From the NCBI GenBank assembly GCA_023393455.1, contig JAEWLJ010000023.1, forward strand, positions 52,141-116,140: 64,000 bases of DNA, in the 5' to 3' direction. The notes under the pieces were generated by a model. The model had not been told where the DNA came from and did no database searches. It saw nothing but the letters and a program-made list of their open reading frames with translations. The DNA comes from Methanobacteriota archaeon (GTDB taxonomy: Archaea; Halobacteriota; Methanomicrobia; Methanomicrobiales; Methanoculleaceae). Shown piece by piece: positions 17,537 through 25,335 of this stretch (the stretch's first letter is position 1; every line of letters starts with the position of its first letter). The position numbers were made by a program, and so were the translations under genes.

Positions 17537-18433
17537 ATGGAAAAGGAGATTCGTGCGCTCAAGGCCCAAAAGAACGCAGTCGTCATGGCACATAACTACC
17601 AGCCTCTGGAGATCCAGGCTCTCGCCGATGTGGTGGGCGACAGCCTCGAACTCGCGGTGAAGGCGAAGGAGACCCCGGCCGACGTGATCGTCGTCTGCGG
17701 TGTCCGGTTCATGGCCGAGACGGCAAAGATCCTCAACCCCGATAAGATGGTGGTCATCCCGGTTGAGGATGCTGGATGCCCGCTTGCGGATTTCCTGACC
17801 CCGGATATGATCCGGGAGGCACGCCGGGAGCATCCGGACGCGGCCGTGGTGGTCTACGTCAACAGCACCGCGGAGAGCAAGGCGCTCGCCGACATCACCT
17901 GCACCTCGGCAAACGCGGTCCGGGTCGTCCGATCGCTTCCAAACGATACGATCCTCTTCGGGCCGGACGCAAACCTCGCGGCGTACGTCCAGCGGGAACT
18001 CCCCGAAAAGACGATCATCCCCCTCCCGCCCGGCGGCCACTGCTATGTGCACGCGGGTTTCACGCTCGCCGATGTCGAGGCGGCGCGGAAGAAAGGCGGC
18101 AAAATCGTCTGCCACCCCGAATGCCCGCCGGAGGTCCAGGAGCGGGCCGACCGGATAGCCTCCACGGGGGGCATGGTCCGGGAGGCCGCGGCCGGTGGAG
18201 ACGAGCCCTGGTGGGTCTTCACCGAGCGGGAGATGGCCTCCCGCCTGCGGGTGCTCTACCCGGGGAGGGTCTTTTACGAGAAACCAGAGGCCGTCTGTGC
18301 GGATATGAAGAAGGTCTCTCTTCCAGACCTCCGCCGGGCGCTCGAGTCCGGGGAGCACGAGGTCATCCTCCCGCCGGACGTCATGAACCGGGTGCGGCGG
18401 GCGATCGAGCGGATGATCGCCGTCGGAGCGTGA
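17537..18433 (+). CDS. nadA: Quinolinate synthase
   Basis: This 298-residue type condenses iminoaspartate with dihydroxyacetone phosphate to quinolinate using a [4Fe-4S] cluster. The three cluster cysteines are visible in the usual places: VVCGVRFMAETAK (about residue 55), ITCTSANA (about 118) and HPECPPEV (about 195). HNYQ at the N-terminus and the TGGM loop are also conserved. Its stop overlaps the nadC start (TGATG). Confidence 0.95.
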   Translation: MEKEIRALKAQKNAVVMAHNYQPLEIQALADVVGDSLELAVKAKETPADVIVVCGVRFMAETAKILNPDKMVVIPVEDAGCPLADFLTPDMIREARREHPDAAVVVYVNSTAESKALADITCTSANAVRVVRSLPNDTILFGPDANLAAYVQRELPEKTIIPLPPGGHCYVHAGFTLADVEAARKKGGKIVCHPECPPEVQERADRIASTGGMVREAAAGGDEPWWVFTEREMASRLRVLYPGRVFYEKPEAVCADMKKVSLPDLRRALESGEHEVILPPDVMNRVRRAIERMIAVGA

Positions 18434-19293
18434 TGCGGATGGTCCCGATCGACGACCTGCTCCGGTTCATCCGTGAAGATGCGCCGTGGGGCGACGCCAC
18501 CTCAGAGGCGGTCGTTCCGGACGTCGCCTGCCGGGCGGTGATCCGGGCGAAGGATACAGGGATCGTCGCCGGCCTCGAGGAGGCACGGGCGCTCTTCGAG
18601 CACTTCGGGGTCACGGTGCGCCAGCGTATCCCCGACGGCAGAGCGGTTGCCCCCGGGGAGACTCTTCTCGAACTCGACGGCCCCGCGAGGGCCGTCCTCC
18701 TCGTCGAGCGGACGGCGCTCAACATCATCGGGCGGATGAGCGGGATCGCAACCCGGACCCGGGAGGCGGTCGAGGCCGTCCGGGCGGTCTCTCCCGACGT
18801 CCGGGTTGCCGCGACCCGGAAGACCGCCCCCGGGCTCCGGATGCTCGACAAAAAGGCGGTGGTCCTCGGCGGGGGCGACCCGCACCGCTACTGCCTCTCG
18901 GACATGGTCCTGATCAAGGACAACCACCTCGCGCTGGTGCCGCTCGCCGAGGCAGTCCGGAAGGCAAAGGCGCGGAGTTGCTACCGGGCGGTCGAGGTGG
19001 AGGTCGAGACGGCACAGGACGCCGTCGAGGCTGCGGTTGCCGGTGCCGACGTCGTCCTTCTCGACAACATGACGCCGGACGACATCCGGGAGACGGTCGA
19101 GGCGCTGGCGTCCAGGGGTCTTCGCGAACAAGTCACCCTCGAGGTCTCGGGGGGCATCGCCGGTGGCGATCTTACCGGGTATGCCGCGACCGGGATCGAT
19201 ATCATCAGCATGGGTGCCCTCACCCATACGGTCAGGAACTTCGACGTGAGCCTGGATATCCTGAAGGGCGTGGGCACCGTCAGGCTTCCGTAA
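18433..19293 (+). CDS. nadC: Nicotinate-nucleotide pyrophosphorylase (quinolinate phosphoribosyltransferase)
   Basis: This 286-residue enzyme converts quinolinate and PRPP to nicotinate mononucleotide with release of CO2. Visible family blocks are ERTALNIIGRMSGIATRT, ATRKTAPGLRMLDKKAVVLG, HRYCLSDMVLIKDNH and VLLDNMTPDDIRE. The ATG at 18433 overlaps the nadA stop; an ATG two codons downstream is also possible. It completes the nadX-nadA-nadC operon. Confidence 0.95.
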   Translation: MRMVPIDDLLRFIREDAPWGDATSEAVVPDVACRAVIRAKDTGIVAGLEEARALFEHFGVTVRQRIPDGRAVAPGETLLELDGPARAVLLVERTALNIIGRMSGIATRTREAVEAVRAVSPDVRVAATRKTAPGLRMLDKKAVVLGGGDPHRYCLSDMVLIKDNHLALVPLAEAVRKAKARSCYRAVEVEVETAQDAVEAAVAGADVVLLDNMTPDDIRETVEALASRGLREQVTLEVSGGIAGGDLTGYAATGIDIISMGALTHTVRNFDVSLDILKGVGTVRLP

Positions 19294-19302
19294 AAAGAGG
19301 GT

Positions 19303-19728
19303 TTACGATGTGGTCCCGGGCTCTTCCATCGTGAGTTCGTCCAGGAACGGCATCAGCCCTTTGACGTACGGTCTGGGTTTACCCTTCTCCGTTCTGTATT
19401 CCCCGTAGGCCGCAACTTCGATGATCAGCGGAAGTTCGTCTAGTTGCCGGGTGAAGAGGGGATCCTGCTCGGCTGCGAACCGGAGGAACGCGTTCAGGTC
19501 GACGAACGGGCGTTCCGTCTCCGGCACGCTGTCGTATTTCTGCAGGTCTTCCTGGAGCGTGGAGTCTCTCGCCAGATCTTCCTCGAAGTAGAGGAAGACC
19601 TGGAAGTTGTGGCGTCGTCCCATTGCATCGAGGTCTCTGATATCGATCTTCGCTCCGGCAACGATGCCGAGACGTTCCAGATCCGGGGGAAACGCCGTAC
19701 CCTCCGGTTTAACCGTCGGACTCTCCAT
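19303..19728 (-). CDS. Hypothetical protein, 141 residues
   Basis: The acidic, soluble protein has no recognised motif. Strands such as FQVFLYFEED and LPLIIEVAAYGEY suggest an alpha/beta fold. The ATG at 19728 (MESPTVKPEG) is preferred over an upstream in-frame start at 19788 because the extra 20 residues cover the promoter area. It converges on nadC with ten bases between them. Confidence 0.55.
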   Translation of the reverse strand: MESPTVKPEGTAFPPDLERLGIVAGAKIDIRDLDAMGRRHNFQVFLYFEEDLARDSTLQEDLQKYDSVPETERPFVDLNAFLRFAAEQDPLFTRQLDELPLIIEVAAYGEYRTEKGKPRPYVKGLMPFLDELTMEEPGTTS

Positions 19729-19829
19729 ACTATGGTGAAGGCAGGGAGAGTAGAAAAATGCACCCGTTGTGAGCAGCTTCCGGGGCAAAACCTTATACCC
19801 GGCCGGCCCCAGAAGGCGTGGGGTGGCCC

Positions 19830-20372
19830 ATGGCAGGGAGGGATCCGCCGGTGCCGGAGAGAGAGACCGAAGGCCTTGAGAGGGAAGAGAGACTCCATAG
19901 GTATCTCTCGATGCTCGGGTCAGGGGATCTCAACGCACGGTGGCGGGCTGCTGACGCGCTCGGGGAACTCGGCGACAGTCGCGCGGTACAGCCGCTCATC
20001 GAGGCGCTGGAGGACGGGTACGTCGATGTCCGGTGGAAGGCAGCGAAGGCGCTCGGGCTCATCGATGGACGCGAACCCGTCCTCCCGTTGATACGGAGCC
20101 TCCAGGACGACAGCCCCTGGGTCCGGATGGGGGCGGCCTGGGCGCTCGGGGAGATCGGCGATCCCCGGGCGGTCGAGCCGTTGATCCGGTTGCTCGACGA
20201 CACAAAACCCCGGGTCCGGAGGATGGCGGCCTGGGCGCTCGGCCGGATAGGCAACCCACAGGCCCGGGAACCACTTTTGCGCCTTCTCGGGGATGCCGAC
20301 CGCGACGTCAGGGTTGCCGGGCGGCAGGCGCTCGACGAGATCGGAACCGAGCGGGAGATCCCGAGCGTCTGA
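19830..20372 (+). CDS. HEAT-repeat (PBS lyase type) protein
   Basis: The 180-residue protein is built almost wholly of four to five tandem units of about 31 residues, each with a WxAAxALGxxGDxxAVxPLIxxL pattern (for example AADALGELGDSRAVQPLIEA and AAWALGEIGDPRAVEPLIRL). Such short HEAT repeats make a superhelical protein-binding surface. The ATG at 19830 follows GGGGTGG; a GTG at 19818 is in frame. A TATA-like ACCTTATACC lies near 19789-19798. The partner is unknown. Confidence 0.8.
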   Translation: MAGRDPPVPERETEGLEREERLHRYLSMLGSGDLNARWRAADALGELGDSRAVQPLIEALEDGYVDVRWKAAKALGLIDGREPVLPLIRSLQDDSPWVRMGAAWALGEIGDPRAVEPLIRLLDDTKPRVRRMAAWALGRIGNPQAREPLLRLLGDADRDVRVAGRQALDEIGTEREIPSV

Positions 20373-20474
20373 GGAGGGTGTGGCTCTCAGTCCGGTCAGC
20401 CCCGGCCGGCCGTCGCGTCCTGTATGCGTTTATTATCCAGGAACGTCTTCTTATATCTGACGGGGTGTTGCAAT

Positions 20475-20486
20475 CAGTTTATATAC
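20475..20486 (+). promoter_or_regulatory. TATA box of the cytosine deaminase gene
   Basis: AGTTTATATACC lies about 30 bases upstream of the start region. Confidence 0.55.
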
Positions 20487-20514
20487 CTGGCTGAGCGCCC
20501 AGAAGGAGATGGAT

Positions 20515-20949
20515 ATGGACATATTCATGAAGTGCGCCGTTGAGGAGGCGGAAGCGGGCCTGCAGGAAGGCGGGATACCTATAGGCTCGGTGCTGGTCTG
20601 CGACGGCCGGATCATCGGGCGGGGCCGGAACCGCCGGGTCCAGGATGATGATCCCGTCCTCCACGCCGAGATCGACTGCCTGAGGAACGCCGGCCGGGTC
20701 CGTAGTTATGCGGGATGCACGCTCTACTCGACGCTGATGCCCTGCTACCTCTGTGCGGGGGCGGCCGTCCAGTTCGGGATCGGGAAGGTCGTGGCGGGGG
20801 AGTCGAAGAACTTCGCGGGGGCGCGGGAGTTCCTTGAGTCGCACGGGGTCGAGGTGCTGGATCTCGACCTCGACATCTGCAAGGAGATGATGGGCACGTT
20901 CATCAGGGAGCATCCCGACCTCTGGTACGAGGACATCGGGGAGTTGTGA
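20515..20949 (+). CDS. Cytosine deaminase-like zinc nucleoside/nucleobase deaminase
   Basis: The protein of about 144 residues is in the cytidine deaminase superfamily and has both zinc motifs: HAEID (with the catalytic Glu) and PCYLC. Its length and the STLMPCYLCAGA block resemble yeast-type cytosine deaminase more than tRNA-specific TadA. The likely reaction is cytosine to uracil and ammonia, for pyrimidine salvage. Two ATGs are close together: the one at 20515 lies six bases after AAGGAG, so it is preferred over 20509. The stop is followed at once by an acetolactate decarboxylase fragment. Confidence 0.82.
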   Translation: MDIFMKCAVEEAEAGLQEGGIPIGSVLVCDGRIIGRGRNRRVQDDDPVLHAEIDCLRNAGRVRSYAGCTLYSTLMPCYLCAGAAVQFGIGKVVAGESKNFAGAREFLESHGVEVLDLDLDICKEMMGTFIREHPDLWYEDIGEL

Positions 20950-20950
20950 G

Positions 20951-21286
20951 GTGACCCGGAGCGTGCCCTCCCAGGAGAAGCCCTACCCGCGGCTCGTCGA
21001 TGTGACGGCAAACCAGACGGTCTTTACGTTCGAGAACGTCACCGGCACCGCCGTCGGGTTCTGGACGCCGAAACTGGCGGAGGGGGTCAATGTCCCCGGC
21101 TACCACCTTCACTTCATCGCCAGCGACCGCACCGCCGGCGGCCACGTGCTCGATATGACCCTGGCGGAGGGCACCGTGCAGATCGACACCACGGCGAACT
21201 TCACCATGGCGCTCCCGTCCGGGGGCGACTTCTGGACGGTCGACCTCTCAGGAGACCTCTCGGAAGACCTTGAAAAAGTCGAGTAG
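20951..21286 (+). pseudogene. Truncated acetolactate decarboxylase (C-terminal part only)
   Basis: The 111 codons encode the C-terminal half of alpha-acetolactate decarboxylase: RSVPSQEKPYPRLVDV, a VTGTAVGFWTPK strand, and the zinc ligands in GYHLHF and GGHVLD. The full enzyme is about 240 residues, and the N-terminal barrel half is missing, with the fragment starting one base after the deaminase stop. A GTG could initiate it. The most likely origin is a deletion that joined the two genes. The fragment should not be active alone, although all three metal histidines are kept. Confidence 0.75.
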
Positions 21287-21432
21287 GTTCGGGGCAGGCT
21301 TCTTATTTTTTACGGTGCGCTTTTGCGAGATTTCGCGGCCTCGCGTGCGATGTTGATGGCAGGCCGCCTGAGGTATCCCGGCGGGAGCAGAATACCCCTT
21401 CTCCTGCTCCTACCTCTCCGGCGTATCTGGAA

Positions 21433-21535
21433 CCCCCACCCCCCCGGCCTTCGGCCGGTGGGAAGCCGTGTATGGTTCTTCTCCGGCATCTCCCCGCGTA
21501 GTGGGCCACGGGGGTATTGCCATTTGGGGAGGCGG
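21433..21535 (-). repeat. Dispersed intergenic repeat, copy B
   Basis: Read on the minus strand, it begins CCCCAAATGGCAATACCCCC and continues GGCCCACTACGCGGGGAGAT, GCCGGAGAAGAA, CACGGCTTCCCACC and GGCCGAAGGCCGGGG. It belongs to the same subtype as the copy at 11147-11240. The remainder of the 21287-21631 gap holds no supported gene. Confidence 0.75.
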
Positions 21536-21631
21536 CTCGCGGTGAGGGCCCCCCTCACGATAACAGCGAGAAGCAACCGTCAGTAGACCGCTCCGGCTGT
21601 CCTGGCCGCCCGGGCTGAAAAAGAGGACGGC

Positions 21632-22081
21632 TTACCGGACAACGAGCAGCGGCGGTCTGACCGCACCGCCGATCTGTTCGAGCAGAGCGCTGACCCGGTT
21701 CTTCCCGCTTCTGCCGAACGTGCCCATGACGACCAGGCTGTATCCGCCGGAGTTTGCCTCCCTGATGACCTCGTCCCTGATACGCCCTTCCACGACCTTT
21801 GAGGCGCACTGGATCTTCTCGCCCTTGTAGCGGGAAAGAAGGCTGTTCTGCTCGTCCTGGATATCTTTGTGCATGTCTTCCCAGATCCGGCCTTCATAAT
21901 CCTTCAGCTGGGCGCAGATGCCGCTCTGGGTGCAGAAGTTGAACGCCATCGCTTTGGCCTCCGCAATATCCAGCACCGAGAAGAGGACTACCTCGGCGTT
22001 CTTCCGCTTTGCCACTTCAATCGCATGCAGAGCCGCTTTCTGGCTCCACTTCGAACCATCGATAAGCACGAGTATCTTCAT
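21632..22081 (-). CDS. Universal stress protein (UspA family), single domain
   Basis: This 149-residue protein has the UspA fold: the N-terminal strand MKILVLIDGSKWSQKAALHA and the C-terminal nucleotide-binding pattern VVMGTFGRSGKNRVSALLEQ, close to the ATP-binding G-2x-G-9x-G-S/T consensus, so nucleotide binding is possible. The ATG at 22081 lies just beyond the permease stop (22084-22086) with a GTG two codons before it, so translation is coupled. It is the last gene of a stress protein-permease-stress protein operon and probably modulates the transporter. Confidence 0.85.
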   Translation of the reverse strand: MKILVLIDGSKWSQKAALHAIEVAKRKNAEVVLFSVLDIAEAKAMAFNFCTQSGICAQLKDYEGRIWEDMHKDIQDEQNSLLSRYKGEKIQCASKVVEGRIRDEVIREANSGGYSLVVMGTFGRSGKNRVSALLEQIGGAVRPPLLVVR

Positions 22082-22083
22082 GG

Positions 22084-23406
22084 TCACACCACAAACTTCA
22101 GCCAGAGTATTCCAAACCCAACCGCCACCGTCACGAAGAGCACGAGCATCCCCACCTTCAGGAACTCGACGAAGGAGATGTGGAACCCCTCGCGCTCAGC
22201 GATACCGATGACGACCACGTTTGCCGACGCCCCGATGGCAGTCCCGTTCCCGCCGAGACACGCACCGAGGGCGAGTGCCCACCAGAGCGGGTAGACGTCC
22301 ATCGTCGACCCCATGCTCTGGATGAGCGGTATCATCGCCGCGGTCAGGGGGATGTTGTCCACGATCGCCGATGCGATGGCGGCAAACCAGGTCACGATGA
22401 ATATCGCCTCTCCGGTCGAACCGATGTTCTCGATCATGACCGAGGCGATGCCTGCAATGACGCCGGTCTCGACGAGAGCACCGACGATGACAAAGAGCCC
22501 TCCGAAGAAGAAGAGGGCCGGCCACTCGATCTTCTCGAGTATCTCCTCAGGCGGTTGCCTGCTCCAGACGAGGAGGATCGCAGCACCGATGAGGGCCACC
22601 TCTGCAGGCTCAAGGCCCATCGCCGGGTCGACGAACGGCAGGACCGTGTGCAGGATTGCTCCGATCTGGTCGTGGACGAAGAAGAGGAGGACCACGAAGA
22701 GGATGACGGTCACCGATTTATAGAAGAGCGACCGGTCGGTGATCGCCGCCCGCTCGTCGAGACCGTTGAGCGTCTTGACCATCTCCTTCTGTTCTTCGGG
22801 GTTCACCTTCATCGAGCGGCCGTAGATGAGGTACATCATCCCGAGGAGGATCACCATATTGATCACCATGATGGGGCCGAGATGAATCAGGAACTCGTTG
22901 AAGGAGAGGCCGGCGGCCGAACCGATCATGATGTTCGGCGGGTCGCCGATGAGTGTTGCTGCCCCGCCGATGTTGGAGGCAAAGATCTCCGTCACCAGGA
23001 ACGGAATGGGGTTGAGTTCCATCACCTTCGCGACGTAGAGGAGCATCGGCGTGAGGAGGAGGACGGTGGTGACGTTGTCGAGGAACGCGCTCACCACCGC
23101 GGTCACGATCGCAAAGAGGATGAGGACCCGGATCGGGCTCCCACCCGCGAGTTTCGCTGTCCGTATCGCGATGTACTCGAAGAGGCCGCTGCCGCGTGCG
23201 GTGTTGACGATGATCATCATCCCGATGAGCAGGAAGATCGTTCCGAAGTCGATGTGCTCGAGAAGCGCATCCCAGGGGACGATCCCGATGAAGACCACGA
23301 TCGCCGCACCGAGCATGGCGGCGACCGCCCGGTGGATCCGTTCGTCGATGATGAGCGCGTAGGTGAAGAGGAAGACCGCTACCGCGATCAGTGCAACCGT
23401 ATCCAC
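22084..23406 (-). CDS. ArsB/CitM/SLC13-superfamily ion transporter
   Basis: This 440-residue protein has 10-12 membrane segments and the two-fold repeat of the ion transporter superfamily. The repeat landmarks are visible: AFLDNVTTVLLLTP with GGAATLIGDPPNIMIG in the first half, and AIVDNIPLTAAMIP with GGNGTAIGASANVV in the second. The family exchanges anions or oxyanions (arsenite, dicarboxylates, phosphate) or Na+/H+; the substrate cannot be assigned. The start is GTG (23406) after AGGGTG. Universal stress genes on both sides suggest regulation by nucleotide-binding partners. Confidence 0.88.
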   Translation of the reverse strand: MDTVALIAVAVFLFTYALIIDERIHRAVAAMLGAAIVVFIGIVPWDALLEHIDFGTIFLLIGMMIIVNTARGSGLFEYIAIRTAKLAGGSPIRVLILFAIVTAVVSAFLDNVTTVLLLTPMLLYVAKVMELNPIPFLVTEIFASNIGGAATLIGDPPNIMIGSAAGLSFNEFLIHLGPIMVINMVILLGMMYLIYGRSMKVNPEEQKEMVKTLNGLDERAAITDRSLFYKSVTVILFVVLLFFVHDQIGAILHTVLPFVDPAMGLEPAEVALIGAAILLVWSRQPPEEILEKIEWPALFFFGGLFVIVGALVETGVIAGIASVMIENIGSTGEAIFIVTWFAAIASAIVDNIPLTAAMIPLIQSMGSTMDVYPLWWALALGACLGGNGTAIGASANVVVIGIAEREGFHISFVEFLKVGMLVLFVTVAVGFGILWLKFVV

Positions 23407-23417
23407 TATTGCACCCT

Positions 23418-23960
23418 TCAGTATATGAGCGCGGGGGTCTGGACCCGCTGGCAGAGGCGCAGAACGGTCGGGCTCACCGAGTCGTCGGTCGACTCCCCGT
23501 CGGCGTAACGGCGGCAGAGCGCAACCATGTCATGGTTCTTTGCCATCCGGGCAACGTCGTCACCCTTGTGTCCGACGAACATCCGCGTCTGGGTTGAGAA
23601 CCCGCGCTCTTCGAGTTTTGCTGCAGTCCGTTCGAGGAGTCTCTGGCCGTACTCTTCCTTCTTTGCCCGGAACTCCTCCGCCGACTCATTGCCGAGCGTC
23701 TGTTTGAGGAGATCGATCACCCCGGCGTCGGTTATGTAGGCGAGCGATACCGTGGCGTCGTAGGCGGAGAAGACGTCGATTGCATCATCACCGATGTCGT
23801 GAACGAAGGAGTCGAGCGGCACCAGGATCGACCGGATCTCGGGAACGACCATCTCTTCGTCGGTCAGCAGGAACTCGCTGTAATCCTTCAGGACCGAGTC
23901 GTACCGCTTCCCGACGATATCTTTGAACTTTCGCTGGATCAAGGACGAAGAGTATCCCAT
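23418..23960 (-). CDS. Universal stress protein-like protein with N-terminal extension
   Basis: The 180-residue protein has about 40 extra N-terminal residues (a helical KFKDIVGKRYDSVLKDYSEF region) before a UspA-like core that begins EIRSILVPLDSFVHD. The core ends in a serine-rich stretch (SVSPTVLRLCQRVQTPALIY) in place of the usual glycine-rich nucleotide loop, so ATP binding may be lost. It is first in the three-gene operon, 11 bases before the permease. A TATA-like AAGTATTAAAC lies on the minus strand near 23985-23996. Confidence 0.78.
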   Translation of the reverse strand: MGYSSSLIQRKFKDIVGKRYDSVLKDYSEFLLTDEEMVVPEIRSILVPLDSFVHDIGDDAIDVFSAYDATVSLAYITDAGVIDLLKQTLGNESAEEFRAKKEEYGQRLLERTAAKLEERGFSTQTRMFVGHKGDDVARMAKNHDMVALCRRYADGESTDDSVSPTVLRLCQRVQTPALIY

Positions 23961-24104
23961 TGTGATCTAGGTATCCGGGCGCGCTGGTTTAATACTTTTG
24001 TCTGGCCGATTCCGCGCTTGTTTACTCTCGATTTGCCGGAAGGCGCTCGCCCGGCGTGATTGGCCGACGGTCGGAACCGGCCTTGCGTCGCACCGGGTTT
24101 GCCG

Positions 24105-24644
24105 TCATCGCTCGCCTATAGACGCGAGCGCTTCCCGGCAGGTCGGACAGAGTTTCTTCTTCTTCCGGTCAAGTTCGTCCAGGGTCTTCGGCCGGAACAT
24201 GACGCACTCGGGGTCAGGGCAGTGGTCGAGCCCGAGGAGGTGCCCGAGTTCGTGCGCGCCTTCTTTGGCAGCCCGGTCGATGAGGTCGGTGTCGTCCGGC
24301 GTCCTGTCGTAGTAGTCGTTTCCGAGACGGGCGGTCGAGACGACGGCGACGTCGCATCCCGGTCTCGCGAGGCCGAAGACGAAGTCGAATCCGTTGACGT
24401 AGAGGTCGCGGGAGGTGACGAGCAGCAGGGGGCCGTCGATCTCGTATCTGCGGGTGAGGGTATCCTGCAGGCGGTCCAGGATCTTTTGAGCATCGTGCTG
24501 GTCGCGGTTTCGGTCGTATCCGTCGATGAGGAACGGGTATTCGACGAGCGCGGGATCTTTTCCGAGGATCATCGCGATCATCCTGATGACCGGGAGTTCG
24601 ATACCTCTCGGTGCCTGAGGGTCCCAAAGAATATTGATGCCCAT
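24105..24644 (-). CDS. amzA: Archaemetzincin, zinc metalloprotease
   Basis: This 179-residue protein carries the extended metzincin zinc site HELGHLLGLDHC followed by the PxCVM block (PDPECVMF). Two further cysteines (LCPTC) make up the archaemetzincin four-cysteine second zinc site. It is a cytosolic protease of unknown substrate, widespread in archaea. Its ATG is only 17 bases from the ATG of the divergent UPF0146 gene. Its TATA box (GTTTATAG, minus strand, near 24669-24676) lies inside that neighbour's coding sequence. Confidence 0.93.
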   Translation of the reverse strand: MGINILWDPQAPRGIELPVIRMIAMILGKDPALVEYPFLIDGYDRNRDQHDAQKILDRLQDTLTRRYEIDGPLLLVTSRDLYVNGFDFVFGLARPGCDVAVVSTARLGNDYYDRTPDDTDLIDRAAKEGAHELGHLLGLDHCPDPECVMFRPKTLDELDRKKKKLCPTCREALASIGER

Positions 24645-24664
24645 TACCTAATCTCTGGGTAATG
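24642..24664. promoter_or_regulatory. Palindrome spanning two divergent start codons
   Basis: CATTACC (24642-24648) and GGTAATG (24658-24664) are a perfect seven-base inverted repeat with a nine-base spacer. The left arm contains the amzA start codon (minus strand) and the right arm the UPF0146 start codon (plus strand). Confidence 0.6.
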
Positions 24665-25069
24665 TGTCACTATAAACGTATTGAACGGAGTATCGGGGAA
24701 TATATCGCCGGCCGTTACCGGCGGGCCGTGGAGGTGGGTATCGGCAACAACCCCGAGGCGGCAGGGCTGGTTGCGGCCGCCGGTGCCCTGATGCTCTGCA
24801 CCGACGTCAGGTCGGGGATCCGGCACGACGGGCTTACTGTGGTGACCGACGACGTCTTTGAACCTGATATCGGGTTGTATGAGGGCGCGGACCTGATCTA
24901 CGCGGTGAGGCCCGGCGTGGAGATGGTCCCGCCGCTGATCGCACTTGCCGACCGGATCGACAGCGATCTCCTGGTCTACCACCTGGGATGCGAGATCTAC
25001 GGGGACGGCGGCGAGGTCGTGGACTGCGGCCCGGTCCTCCTTCACTGCTACCGCCGCCGGGGTATGTAG
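24662..25069 (+). CDS. UPF0146 family protein
   Basis: This 135-residue conserved archaeal protein resembles a reduced Rossmann methyltransferase: the motif I-like AVEVGIGNNPEAAGL, then CTDVRSG, a VVTDDVFEPD block and DLIYAVRPGVEMVPPL. The family name is given from memory of these blocks. No substrate is known. It is divergent from amzA with almost no spacer. A TATA-like GAATATTGA (near 24630-24638) lies inside amzA. Confidence 0.82.
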   Translation: MCHYKRIERSIGEYIAGRYRRAVEVGIGNNPEAAGLVAAAGALMLCTDVRSGIRHDGLTVVTDDVFEPDIGLYEGADLIYAVRPGVEMVPPLIALADRIDSDLLVYHLGCEIYGDGGEVVDCGPVLLHCYRRRGM

Positions 25070-25086
25070 GCCTGTATCTCTCTTCC

Positions 25087-25240
25087 GATAGCCCCCGCCC
25101 CTTTTGGGCGGGGGCAGTGCGTGGCGATAGCCACGGGAAAGCCGTGTTCTGGGAGCAAGCCGGCGAACTATTCTTCTCCAGCATCTCACCATGCATTGGA
25201 CTGTGAGAATATCCGCCATTGGGGGATGGGGGCTCGGGGG
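25087..25240 (-). repeat. Dispersed intergenic repeat, copy C
   Basis: On the plus strand it opens with a GC hairpin (CCCCCGCCCC-TTTT-GGGCGGGGGC), then GTGGCGATAGCCACGGGAAA, the core (TTCTTCTCCAGCATCTCACC) and ATATCCGCCATTGGGGG. GGCGATA and TATCCGCC form the terminal inverted repeat. It matches the copies at 29463 and 9318 at both ends. Confidence 0.75.
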
Positions 25241-25335
25241 TGTTCCCGTATCTCTTCCTGTTCAGGATATCTGTCATCCCCACAGGTGGAGAGCCGCACG
25301 CGCCAAATTCTTCAAAAATATGATGATCTGGTCTT

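Noticed and set aside
22180..23508. A 442-codon plus-strand frame opposite the ion transporter
   Set aside because: It is full of Asp, Glu, His and Arg runs created by reading the transporter gene backward and has no motif.
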